Assembly: GCF_019903425.1 (NCBI RefSeq)
Contig: NZ_JACHUZ010000013.1
Span: 1,396,285-1,460,284, forward strand
Direction: 5' to 3'
Origin: Vreelandella halophila
GTDB taxonomy: Bacteria > Pseudomonadota > Gammaproteobacteria > Pseudomonadales > Oleiphilaceae
Length of the DNA stretch: 64,000 nt
Below, one piece after another: positions 40,025-48,412 of the stretch; within the stretch, counting starts at the first letter, position 1, and each line of letters starts with the position of its first letter. Both the position numbers and the translations under genes were made by a program. The notes beneath the pieces were generated by a model. It saw nothing but the letters and a program-made list of their open reading frames with translations, had not been told where the DNA came from and did no database searches.

Positions 40025-40054
40025 GAGTCAACCCCGATTGACGCGATTTGACTC
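40025..40054. promoter_or_regulatory. Inverted repeat directly upstream of the PilZ gene
   Basis: GAGTCAA (40025-40031) and TTGACTC (40048-40054) form a perfect 7-bp inverted repeat with a 16-nt spacer. It abuts the start codon of the minus-strand PilZ gene. In the mRNA it could fold and occlude the start region; in DNA it could be an operator. No good Shine-Dalgarno is visible here. Confidence 0.5.
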
Positions 40055-40076
40055 AAAGCGTAGCGCTTGTGCGCGG

Positions 40077-40082
40077 ATTATA
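40077..40082 (-). promoter_or_regulatory. Candidate -10 of the PilZ gene
   Basis: A perfect TATAAT on the minus strand, 53 nt upstream of the PilZ start. I could not find a convincing -35 at 16-18 nt. Confidence 0.45.
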
Positions 40083-40135
40083 CAAATCCGGGCCAGGGCA
40101 TTGATCTCCCTCGCCCTGTTACGGAATGTAGCCTC

Positions 40136-41590
40136 CTATCCTTTAGTGTCTAGCCGTTTCTGCAGGATCTCGTTCACCTGGGCCGGGTTGGCCTTACCCT
40201 GAGAGGCTTTCATGACCTGGCCGACCAGGGCGTTGAACTTCTTCTTCTGCTTCTTGGCCACTTCCTCGCCCAGGTAGTCGTCCACCATGGCTTGGTTGTC
40301 TGCCAGTACCTGGTCGACCAGTGCCTCGATCTCGCCGCTGTCCGAGACCTGCTTGAGGCCCTGTTTCTCGATGATCTCATCCGGGCTGCCGTCGCCATTC
40401 CATAGGGCCTCGAAGACCTGCTTGGCGAGTTTGCCGGAGATGGTGCCGTCCTGGACGCGCAGGATCAGGGTGGCGAGGCTGTCGGCGCTGACCGGGCAGT
40501 CCTGGATTGCGACCTCGTTCTGGTTCATCAACCGGGCCAGCTCGCCCATGATCCAGTTGGCGGCCTGGCGCGCATCACCGCTGCCGCCGGCGACCTGCTC
40601 GAAGTAGTCGGCCAGTGCCTGGCTCTGGACCAGGGGCCCGGCTTCGTCCGCGTTCAGGCCATACTCGGTGACGAAGCGGGCCTGCTTGGCGTCCGGCAGT
40701 TCCGGCAGGCCGTCGCGGATGGTATCGATGTAGTCGTCGTCGATCTCGACCGGCAGCAGGTCAGGATCCGGGAAGTAGCGGTAGTCGTTGGCGAATTCCT
40801 TGGTGCGCATGGAGCGGGTCTCGTCCCGGTCCGCGTCGTACAGGCGGGTTTCCTGCTCCACCTGGCCGCCGTCCTCGATCAGCTCGATCTGGCGTTCCAC
40901 TTCGCTGTTGATGGCTTTTTCCACGAAGCGGAAGGAATTGACGTTCTTGATCTCGCTGCGGGTGCCGAACGCGGTCTGGCCCTTGGGGCGCACGGAGACG
41001 TTGCAGTCGCAGCGCATGGATCCCTGGGACATGTCGCCGTCGGAGATGCCGAGGTAGGTGACGATGGCGTGGATTTTCCGCAGGTAGGCGGCGGCTTCCT
41101 CGGCGCTGCGCATGTCGGGCTCGGAGACGATTTCAAGCAGCGGTGTGCCGGCGCGGTTGAGGTCGATGCCGGACTGGCCCTGGAAGTCTTCGTGCAGGGA
41201 CTTGCCGGCGTCTTCCTCGAGGTGGGCATGCTCGATGCCGATGGTGCGCTCACTCCCATCGGACAGGTTCACGCTGACCTCGCCCTTACCGACGATGGGG
41301 TGGTACATCTGGCTGATCTGGTAGCCCTTGGGCAGGTCGGCGTAGAAGTAGTTCTTGCGGTCGAAGACGGAGCGGTGTGCGATGTTGGCGTTGACGGCCA
41401 GGCCGAACTGGACGGCCATGCGCACGGCGCCTTCGTTGAGCACGGGGAGCATGCCGGGCATGGCCAGGTCGATGGCGCTGGCCTGGGCGTTGGGTTCGGC
41501 GCCAAAGGCGGTGCTGGCGCCGGAGAAGATCTTGGACTGGGTGGCGAGCTGTACGTGGACTTCCAGCCCGATCACGGTTTCCCATTGCAT
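40136..41590 (-). CDS. gatB: Asp/Glu-tRNA amidotransferase subunit GatB
   Basis: GatB is the tRNA-binding and kinase-like subunit of GatCAB, which converts misacylated Glu-tRNA-Gln and/or Asp-tRNA-Asn. The 484-residue protein starts at ATG 41590 ([24 protein letters not shown]); the open frame upstream runs through a palindromic element and is not coding. Family blocks include [35 protein letters not shown] and [11 protein letters not shown], with a YqeY-like C-terminus. About 240 nt separate it from gatA, unusually far. Confidence 0.97.
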   Translation of the reverse strand: MQWETVIGLEVHVQLATQSKIFSGASTAFGAEPNAQASAIDLAMPGMLPVLNEGAVRMAVQFGLAVNANIAHRSVFDRKNYFYADLPKGYQISQMYHPIVGKGEVSVNLSDGSERTIGIEHAHLEEDAGKSLHEDFQGQSGIDLNRAGTPLLEIVSEPDMRSAEEAAAYLRKIHAIVTYLGISDGDMSQGSMRCDCNVSVRPKGQTAFGTRSEIKNVNSFRFVEKAINSEVERQIELIEDGGQVEQETRLYDADRDETRSMRTKEFANDYRYFPDPDLLPVEIDDDYIDTIRDGLPELPDAKQARFVTEYGLNADEAGPLVQSQALADYFEQVAGGSGDARQAANWIMGELARLMNQNEVAIQDCPVSADSLATLILRVQDGTISGKLAKQVFEALWNGDGSPDEIIEKQGLKQVSDSGEIEALVDQVLADNQAMVDDYLGEEVAKKQKKKFNALVGQVMKASQGKANPAQVNEILQKRLDTKG

Positions 41591-41649
41591 TGCTGCTGTG
41601 CTCCCGCTTATGTCTCTTGCATGCTGGCCTTGATGCAGGCGCGGGCACT

Positions 41650-41737
41650 GGGTGGTTTTACAGGAATCGCTATGAATCCATCCCTGGACGCTGCGCGGTC
41701 GCCATCCATGGCGACCGAGCTTCCTGTAAAACCACCC
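41650..41737 (+). repeat. Palindromic three-stem element, copy 3 (between gatA and gatB)
   Basis: Outer arms of 17 nt (41650-41666 and 41721-41737) are perfect reverse complements, again with a sequence unlike copies 1 and 2. The 54-nt core has H1 TCCA-TCCC-TGGA (41677-41688) and H2 CGGTCGCCA-TCCA-TGGCGACCG (41696-41717). Loops of the TCCN type and the GCTrTGAA segment before H1 are shared with copy 1. It lies inside the gatCAB operon. Confidence 0.83.
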
Positions 41738-41830
41738 CGCACCCACGCCCTCAGCGGTCCAGCTGTCATTAACCTGTTCGCCCGGTCTACATTTGCCAGC
41801 GCGAGTGGTCTCTCAAGTCAGATCAACACA

Positions 41831-43285
41831 TCAGACGCTGTTCGGCGCCACTTTTTCATGCCAGTCCGTCACCTTCTGGAAGCGGTGGGCGGCGTTCAGC
41901 ATGCGGGCTTCGTCGAAATAGTTGCCGATGATCTGCAACCCCACCGGGAGGTTGTTCACCATTCCGCCCGGGATGGACATGGCCGGCAGACCCGCCAGGT
42001 TGGAGGCGATGGTGAAGATGTCCTCCAGGTACATGGTGATCGGGTCATCGGTCTTGTCGCCCTGGGCGAAGGCCGGTGAGGGCGATGTGGGGCCCATGAT
42101 CAGGTCGACCTCGCTGAAGGCGTCGGTGAAGTCCTGCTGGATCAGACGGCGGACTTTCTGGGCCTTGAGGTAGTAGGCGTCGAAGAAGCCGGCCGAGAGG
42201 GCGTAGGTGCCGACCAGGATGCGGCGTTTGACTTCTTCGCCGAAGCCTTCGGAGCGCGAGCGCAGATAGAGGTCGTTGAGGTCCTGCGGGTTCTCGCAGC
42301 GGTGGCCGTAGCGCACGCCGTCGAAGCGCGACAGGTTGGCGGAGGCTTCGGCGGGCGCTATGACGTAGTAGGCGGCAACAGCCAGGTGCGAGTGGGGCAG
42401 GCTGATCTCTTTCACCGTGGCCCCGAGCTTCTCGTATTCGCGCACGGCGTTGCGGACCTGTTCGGCCATTTCCGGTGACAGGTCGTCCGAAAAGTACTCT
42501 TTTGGCAGGCCGATGCGCAGGCCGCTGAGGTCGTTCTCAAGGCTGGCGCTGTAGTCGGGCACCTCGCGGTCCAGGCTGGTGGAGTCCCTGGGGTCGAAAC
42601 CGGCCATGGTGTTGAGCATCAGGGCGGCGTCCCGGGCATCCCGGGTAAGGGTGCCGGCCTGGTCCAGGCTGGAGGCGAAGGCGATAATGCCGTAGCGTGA
42701 GATGCGGCCGTAGGTGGGCTTGAGGCCCGTGAGGCCGCACAGCGCTGCGGGCTGTCGGATGGAGCCGCCGGTGTCCGTGGCGGTGGCGGCGGGTACCAGG
42801 CGCGCGGCCACCGCCGCAGCGGAGCCGCCGGAGGAGCCGCCGGGTACCAGGCCGTCGCCCCAGGGGTTGGTCACAGGGCCGAAGTAGCTGGTCTCGTTGG
42901 ACGAGCCCATGGCGAACTCGTCCATATTGGCCTTGCCCACGCAGACCGCGCCGGCGTCGTCGAGCTTCTGGGCCACCGTTGCGTTATAGGGCGGCGCGAA
43001 GTTCTCGAGCATGCGCGAGCCGCAGGTGGTTCGCAGGTCCTCGGTGCAGAAGATGTCCTTGTGCGCGAAGGGAATGCCGGTCAGCGGGCCTGCCCGGCCG
43101 TCGGCACGGGCCTGGTCGGCGGCGCGGGCCTGTTCCAGGGCGCGTTCTTCGGCGACGGTGATGAAGCTGTTGTAGCGTCCGTCGTGGGCCTGGATGCGCT
43201 CAAGGGTTTCGCGTGTCAGGGCTTCGCTGGTGGTTTCGCCCGCCTCGAGTGCCTGTGCCAGTTCGGAAAGGGTGCTGGTGTGCAT
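41831..43285 (-). CDS. gatA: Asp/Glu-tRNA amidotransferase subunit GatA
   Basis: GatA is the amidase that releases ammonia from glutamine for GatB. The 484-residue amidase-signature protein has the Ser-cisSer-Lys triad: Lys in [14 protein letters not shown], Ser in [15 protein letters not shown] and Ser in [14 protein letters not shown]. It is 8 nt after gatC. Confidence 0.97.
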   Translation of the reverse strand: MHTSTLSELAQALEAGETTSEALTRETLERIQAHDGRYNSFITVAEERALEQARAADQARADGRAGPLTGIPFAHKDIFCTEDLRTTCGSRMLENFAPPYNATVAQKLDDAGAVCVGKANMDEFAMGSSNETSYFGPVTNPWGDGLVPGGSSGGSAAAVAARLVPAATATDTGGSIRQPAALCGLTGLKPTYGRISRYGIIAFASSLDQAGTLTRDARDAALMLNTMAGFDPRDSTSLDREVPDYSASLENDLSGLRIGLPKEYFSDDLSPEMAEQVRNAVREYEKLGATVKEISLPHSHLAVAAYYVIAPAEASANLSRFDGVRYGHRCENPQDLNDLYLRSRSEGFGEEVKRRILVGTYALSAGFFDAYYLKAQKVRRLIQQDFTDAFSEVDLIMGPTSPSPAFAQGDKTDDPITMYLEDIFTIASNLAGLPAMSIPGGMVNNLPVGLQIIGNYFDEARMLNAAHRFQKVTDWHEKVAPNSV

Positions 43286-43293
43286 GGCGGCGC

Positions 43294-43581
43294 TTACTCC
43301 ACTACCCGCGGTACCAGGTAGAGCCCGTCCTGCGTTTCGGGGGCCACGGCCTGGAACCGCTCGCGCTTGTTGGTTTCGGTCACTTCATCCGGGCGCAGCC
43401 GCTGGGTGGCGTCCAGCGGGTGGGCCATGGGGGTGATGCCGTCGGTGTCCGCAGCCTGGAGCTGGTCGACCATGCCGAGGATGTCGCTCAGCTTGCCTTC
43501 GAGGGCTTCCTTCTCGGAATCCTCAAGCTGGATGCGCGCCAGCCAAGCCACCTGTTCGATCTTGTCTCTGGAAATGCTCAT
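43294..43581 (-). CDS. gatC: Asp/Glu-tRNA amidotransferase subunit GatC
   Basis: GatC is the small subunit that stabilises GatA. The 95-residue protein starts [25 protein letters not shown], the usual family start, and ends with TMAHPL-like and [23 protein letters not shown] segments. ATG 43581 has the ribosome site GGGAAGGAAA. The longer upstream frame is discarded. It is divergent from mreB. Confidence 0.93.
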   Translation of the reverse strand: MSISRDKIEQVAWLARIQLEDSEKEALEGKLSDILGMVDQLQAADTDGITPMAHPLDATQRLRPDEVTETNKRERFQAVAPETQDGLYLVPRVVE

Positions 43582-43689
43582 GCTGTTTCCTTCCCTTCGG
43601 AGGGCGCGATGATAGCAGATACGGCGGTGTTCCGAACCCCCTGCATTCCCGTACCGGGCAGTGGGATAGCGGTCGCGGCATGGCTTGTC

Positions 43690-43718
43690 TTGCCTGAAAC
43701 CCCCGCCACTGCTAAAGT
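43690..43718 (+). promoter_or_regulatory. Candidate mreB promoter
   Basis: TTGCCT (43690-43695) and TAAAGT (43713-43718) are separated by 17 nt, with TGC immediately before the -10 giving an extended -10 element. It lies 85 nt upstream of the mreB ATG in the 221-nt gap shared with divergent gatC. Confidence 0.5.
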
Positions 43719-43781
43719 TCCGGCATCCAAGAGGTTTCGCCGCGGAAACGGGGAGGGCGAGGCCGGCCATCGAATCCGTAA

Positions 43782-44846
<1,065 letters not shown>

Positions 44847-44884
44847 CAGAGTCGCCACCGGTTCCGGTTGAATCGCAAGAAGAC

Positions 44885-44914
44885 CCGCCGCTGCCGTCCC
44901 GGCGCCAGCGGCGG
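44885..44914 (+). promoter_or_regulatory. Hairpin in the mreB-mreC intergenic region
   Basis: CCGCCGCTG (44885-44893) and CAGCGGCGG (44906-44914) form a perfect 9-bp stem with a 12-nt loop. There is no T-run, so it is not a classic terminator. It ends 14 nt before the GGGGGA ribosome site of mreC and could act in mRNA stability or differential expression of MreB over MreC/D. Confidence 0.5.
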
Positions 44915-44940
44915 CTGTCGTTCTGAACGGGGGACGGTCC

Positions 44941-45810
44941 ATCAACACGCTTTTTACCCAAGGCCCACTTATTGGTCCCAGGTTGCTGCTGGTGGTGCTC
45001 CTGTCTGGGGTGCTGGTCGGCGCGGATCTGTACCTGCCCTATGGCGACCGTGTGCGCAGCTGGCTCATGACCGGCCTGACGCCGGTCTACTGGCTGGGGC
45101 ATGCGCCCGACCGTTTCCTTGGGTGGATGGGGGAGCTGACCACCAGCCGCTCTGATCTGTTGCAGGAAAACGAGGCCCTTGAGTCCCGCCTGCTGGTGCT
45201 GGAGCGTCGCGCCCAGCGTTATACCGCCCTTGCTGCGGAGAATGCCCGTCTACGGGAACTTCTGAACGCCTCCGAGCAGCTTGATGATCGGGTGCTCGTC
45301 GCCGATGTGATCGGCGTGACGCCGGACCCCCTGACTCATGAGATCATCCTGAACAAGGGCGAATCCGATGGTCTGACCCAGGGGCAGGCGGTGCTGGATG
45401 CCCGGGGCCTCATGGGCCAGATCGTGCATACCAGTGCCCATGCTTCCCGCGCCATCCTGATCTCCGACAACAGTCATGCGGTTCCCGTAAAAGTGAACCG
45501 TAATGGGCTGCGTGCGATCATGTTCGGGACGGGCGAGCATGACCGCATGGAGCTTGCCCATGTGCCGGATACCGCCGATGTGGAGGTCGGGGATCTGCTG
45601 GTCAGTTCCGGGCTTGGCGGGCGTTTCCCCGAGGGGTATCCGGTGGCGCGGATCAACAGCATCAAACACGACCCGGGTGAGCCCTTTGCCCAGGTCGAGG
45701 CCCGCCCAATGGCCAAACTCAACAGCAGCAGCGAGGTGCTGGTGGTGTTCAGTGGCGGGTCGGTAACCGGCGCGGATACGGAGCCGCAGGCGACCGGGGA
45801 GGAGGACTGA
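44941..45810 (+). CDS. mreC: Rod shape-determining protein MreC (apparent ATC start)
   Basis: MreC is a periplasmic scaffold of the elongasome. The frame continues upstream of the first conventional start (TTG 44983) and encodes NTLFTQGPLIGPRLLL, which matches the usual MreC N-terminus. The codon at the expected Met is ATC (44941), preceded by GGGGGA 7 nt upstream, while the TTG has no ribosome site. From ATC the protein is 289 residues: a membrane helix at ~16-32, a coiled coil at ~70-105 (LLQENEALESRLLVLERRA), and the beta-domain VIGVTPDPLTHEIILNKG to SGLGGRFPEGYPVA. TTG 44983 would give 275 residues. Confidence 0.9.
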   Translation: MNTLFTQGPLIGPRLLLVVLLSGVLVGADLYLPYGDRVRSWLMTGLTPVYWLGHAPDRFLGWMGELTTSRSDLLQENEALESRLLVLERRAQRYTALAAENARLRELLNASEQLDDRVLVADVIGVTPDPLTHEIILNKGESDGLTQGQAVLDARGLMGQIVHTSAHASRAILISDNSHAVPVKVNRNGLRAIMFGTGEHDRMELAHVPDTADVEVGDLLVSSGLGGRFPEGYPVARINSIKHDPGEPFAQVEARPMAKLNSSSEVLVVFSGGSVTGADTEPQATGEED

Positions 45811-45811
45811 C

Positions 45812-46291
45812 ATGGTACTGCGTTCGGTCAGTTATCCGATTGCCATCCTGAGTGCCGTTGTTGCCCTGGTCGGTACCATCTCCCTGTTTCCGCAGGAGCT
45901 TGGGCACTGGCGCCCGGAATGGATCGGGCTGGTTGTGATCTATTGGGTCCTGCGGGCCCCCCAGACCTTTGGCATTGTGCTGGCCTGGTGCCTGGGGTTG
46001 CTGGTGGATGTGCTGCGGGCGGATATTCTGGGGATGAATGCCCTGGCCATGGCCCTGATCGCCTTCATGGTGTTGGCCGCCCACCAGCGGCTGAAGCTGT
46101 TTCCCCTGGCGCAGCAGTCGCTCGTGGTCTTTCTCATGATCGGGTTGGCACACATGGTAGTGCACTTCCTTCACCAGTTGCTGGGGGAGGCGGGCGGCGG
46201 TTTTGACTATCTGCTCCCCGCAGTCACCAGCGGCCTCATATGGCCGGTCTTCCGGGGCTTCTGGGATTTCGTCAATCGTAAGCTGGAGTAA
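45812..46291 (+). CDS. mreD: Rod shape-determining protein MreD
   Basis: MreD is the integral membrane member of MreBCD. The 159-residue protein has about five hydrophobic helices and the conserved core YWVLRAPQTFGIVLAWCLGLLVDVLRADILGMNALAMALIAF. It starts 1 nt after the mreC stop. Confidence 0.93.
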   Translation: MVLRSVSYPIAILSAVVALVGTISLFPQELGHWRPEWIGLVVIYWVLRAPQTFGIVLAWCLGLLVDVLRADILGMNALAMALIAFMVLAAHQRLKLFPLAQQSLVVFLMIGLAHMVVHFLHQLLGEAGGGFDYLLPAVTSGLIWPVFRGFWDFVNRKLE

Positions 46292-46296
46292 TCCGA

Positions 46297-46911
46297 ATGC
46301 TCAGCCCAGCCTTCCAGCCACTGGTACTGGCCTCCGCTTCACCGCGCCGGCGTGAGTTGCTGGATCAGATCGGGGTCCGGTACGAGATCGCCCCTGTCAC
46401 CGTTGATGAAACGCCCGGCGAACATGAGGCGCCGGATCTCTATGTGCTGCGGATGGCCAGGCAGAAGGCGCTGACCTGTCAGGCGGGCTGGCATGATGCC
46501 GGGCGCCTTTTTCTGGGCGCGGATACCACCGTCGTCGTGGACGGCCGTGTAATGGGCAAGCCTGACAATGCGAAGGAAGCCCGGACCATGCTGGCACGGC
46601 TGTCCGGGCGCGAGCACCAGGTGATGAGTGGCGTGGCCCTGACCGGGCCCCATGCCGTCCGCGAGCGGGTGGTTGCCTCCAGGGTACGACTGCGCCCGCT
46701 CTCCAGCGCCGAGATTGACAACTATGTGGCCACCGGCGAGCCACTGGACAAGGCCGGGGCCTTTGCGGTCCAGGGGCGCGGGGCAGCGCTGGTATCGGAA
46801 CTGTCCGGGAGCTATACCGCCGTGGTCGGGCTGCCGCTTGAGGCGGTTACGGATCTGCTTCATCAGGTGGATCAACCCGTGCATCGGTGGTGGGTGACGC
46901 CTGATGAGTGA
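46297..46911 (+). CDS. yhdE: Maf-family nucleotide pyrophosphatase (YhdE, dTTP/UTP)
   Basis: Maf proteins hydrolyse non-canonical or excess nucleotides. The 204-residue protein starts LVLASASPRRRELLDQIGVRYEI and has the FLGADTTVVVDGRVMGKP, REHQVMSGVAL and YVATGEPLDKAGAFAVQG blocks. The place between mreD and rng marks it as the YhdE type (dTTP/UTP pyrophosphatase). It overlaps rng by 8 nt. Confidence 0.93.
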   Translation: MLSPAFQPLVLASASPRRRELLDQIGVRYEIAPVTVDETPGEHEAPDLYVLRMARQKALTCQAGWHDAGRLFLGADTTVVVDGRVMGKPDNAKEARTMLARLSGREHQVMSGVALTGPHAVRERVVASRVRLRPLSSAEIDNYVATGEPLDKAGAFAVQGRGAALVSELSGSYTAVVGLPLEAVTDLLHQVDQPVHRWWVTPDE

Positions 46912-48379
46912 AGAGATCCTGATCAACGTGACCCCAGTCGAGACCCGGGTGGCCTTGGTGGAAAACGGGATGCTCCAGGAAGCCTATGTGGAGCGGACCC
47001 GCAACAAGGGCATTGTGGGCAATATCTACAAGGGCCGGGTGGTACGGGTGCTGCCGGGTATGGAGGCGGCCTTTGTGGACATCGGCCTGGAGCGGGCCGC
47101 CTTCATCCATGCCTCGGATGTGGCTGAACTGGGTGGTGATGGCGACAGCAGCACGCCTCGCACGGTTCCGGATATCCGTTCACTGCTGCGAGAGGGCCAG
47201 TCCATCATCGTGCAGGTGACCAAGGACCCGATTGGCACCAAGGGCGCGCGCCTGACCACCCATCTTTCAATTCCCTCGCGCTACCTGGTCTACATGCCGG
47301 CCATGTCCCACATCGGCATTTCACAGCGGATCGAGGATGAAAGCGAGCGCAAACGCCTGCGTGAGATGATCCAGTCCGTGGCGCGGGACTATGAGCTGGA
47401 TGCCGGGGGCTACATTGTGCGTACCGCCGCCGAAAGCGTGGGTGAGGACGATATCCGGCGGGACATGGACTACCTCAACCGCCTGTCCACTTCGATCATG
47501 GAGGGGGCGCGGGATGTTCAGGCACCCGGCGTGATCTACGAGGATCTGCCGCTGTTCATCCGTACGGTGCGGGATCTGGTGCGGGCCCAGACGGAGAAGA
47601 TCCGTATCGACTCGCGAGAGAGCTGCGAGAAACTGCTGGTGTTCGCGGACCGCTTTGTCGAGCAGCTGCGTGAGATGATTGAGTTCTACCCCGGTGAGCG
47701 CCCTCTGTTCGATCTTTACAGTGTCGAGGATGAGATCCAGAAGGCGCTGAGCCGCCATGTGCAGCTCAAATCCGGTGGTCATGCGCTGATTGACCAGACT
47801 GAGGCCATGACCACCATCGATGTGAATACCGGCGCCTTTGTCGGTCACCGCAATCTCGAAGAGACCATCTTCAAGACCAACCTGGAGGCGGCCCGCGCCA
47901 TCAGCCGCCAGCTGCGACTGCGTAATCTGGGCGGAATCATCATCATCGATTTCATCGACATGGCCGACCCGGAGCACCAGCGCCAGGTGCTGCGCATGCT
48001 CGAGAAGATGCTGGAGCGGGATCATGCCCGGACCAAGATCACCGGGGTTTCCGAGCTGGGTCTGGTGGAGATGACCCGCAAGCGTACCACCGAAAGCCTG
48101 GGGCAGCTGTTGTGCGAGCCCTGCCCGGTGTGCAACGGGCGGGGCTTTCTCAAGACACCGGAAACGGTCTGCTACGAGATCTTCCGGGAGATCATGCGGG
48201 TCAACCGTGCCTACGATGTGGAGGGGCTGTTGGTGATGGCCTCACAGAGCGTGATCGACCGGCTGCTCGACGAGGATTCGGATAACGTCGCCGATCTCGA
48301 GACGTTCATCGGCAAGACCATCAAGTTCCAGGTTGAGCTGGTCTACAGCCAGGAGCAGTACGATGTGGTCCTGCTCTAG
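46904..48379 (+). CDS. rng: Ribonuclease G
   Basis: RNase G matures the 5' end of 16S rRNA and decays some mRNAs. The 491-residue protein has the S1 domain (GIVGNIYKGRVVRVLPGMEAAFVDIGLERAAFIH), the catalytic region with the magnesium Asp residues in MTTIDVNTGAFVG and IIIIDFIDM, and the Zn-link CPVCNGRG. It lacks the long C-terminal scaffold of RNase E. Gene order maf-rng-yhdP is standard. Confidence 0.96.
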   Translation: MSEEILINVTPVETRVALVENGMLQEAYVERTRNKGIVGNIYKGRVVRVLPGMEAAFVDIGLERAAFIHASDVAELGGDGDSSTPRTVPDIRSLLREGQSIIVQVTKDPIGTKGARLTTHLSIPSRYLVYMPAMSHIGISQRIEDESERKRLREMIQSVARDYELDAGGYIVRTAAESVGEDDIRRDMDYLNRLSTSIMEGARDVQAPGVIYEDLPLFIRTVRDLVRAQTEKIRIDSRESCEKLLVFADRFVEQLREMIEFYPGERPLFDLYSVEDEIQKALSRHVQLKSGGHALIDQTEAMTTIDVNTGAFVGHRNLEETIFKTNLEAARAISRQLRLRNLGGIIIIDFIDMADPEHQRQVLRMLEKMLERDHARTKITGVSELGLVEMTRKRTTESLGQLLCEPCPVCNGRGFLKTPETVCYEIFREIMRVNRAYDVEGLLVMASQSVIDRLLDEDSDNVADLETFIGKTIKFQVELVYSQEQYDVVLL

Positions 48380-48412
48380 CATCACAGACTGCCTGCCCCG
48401 GGGTTGCGGTTT

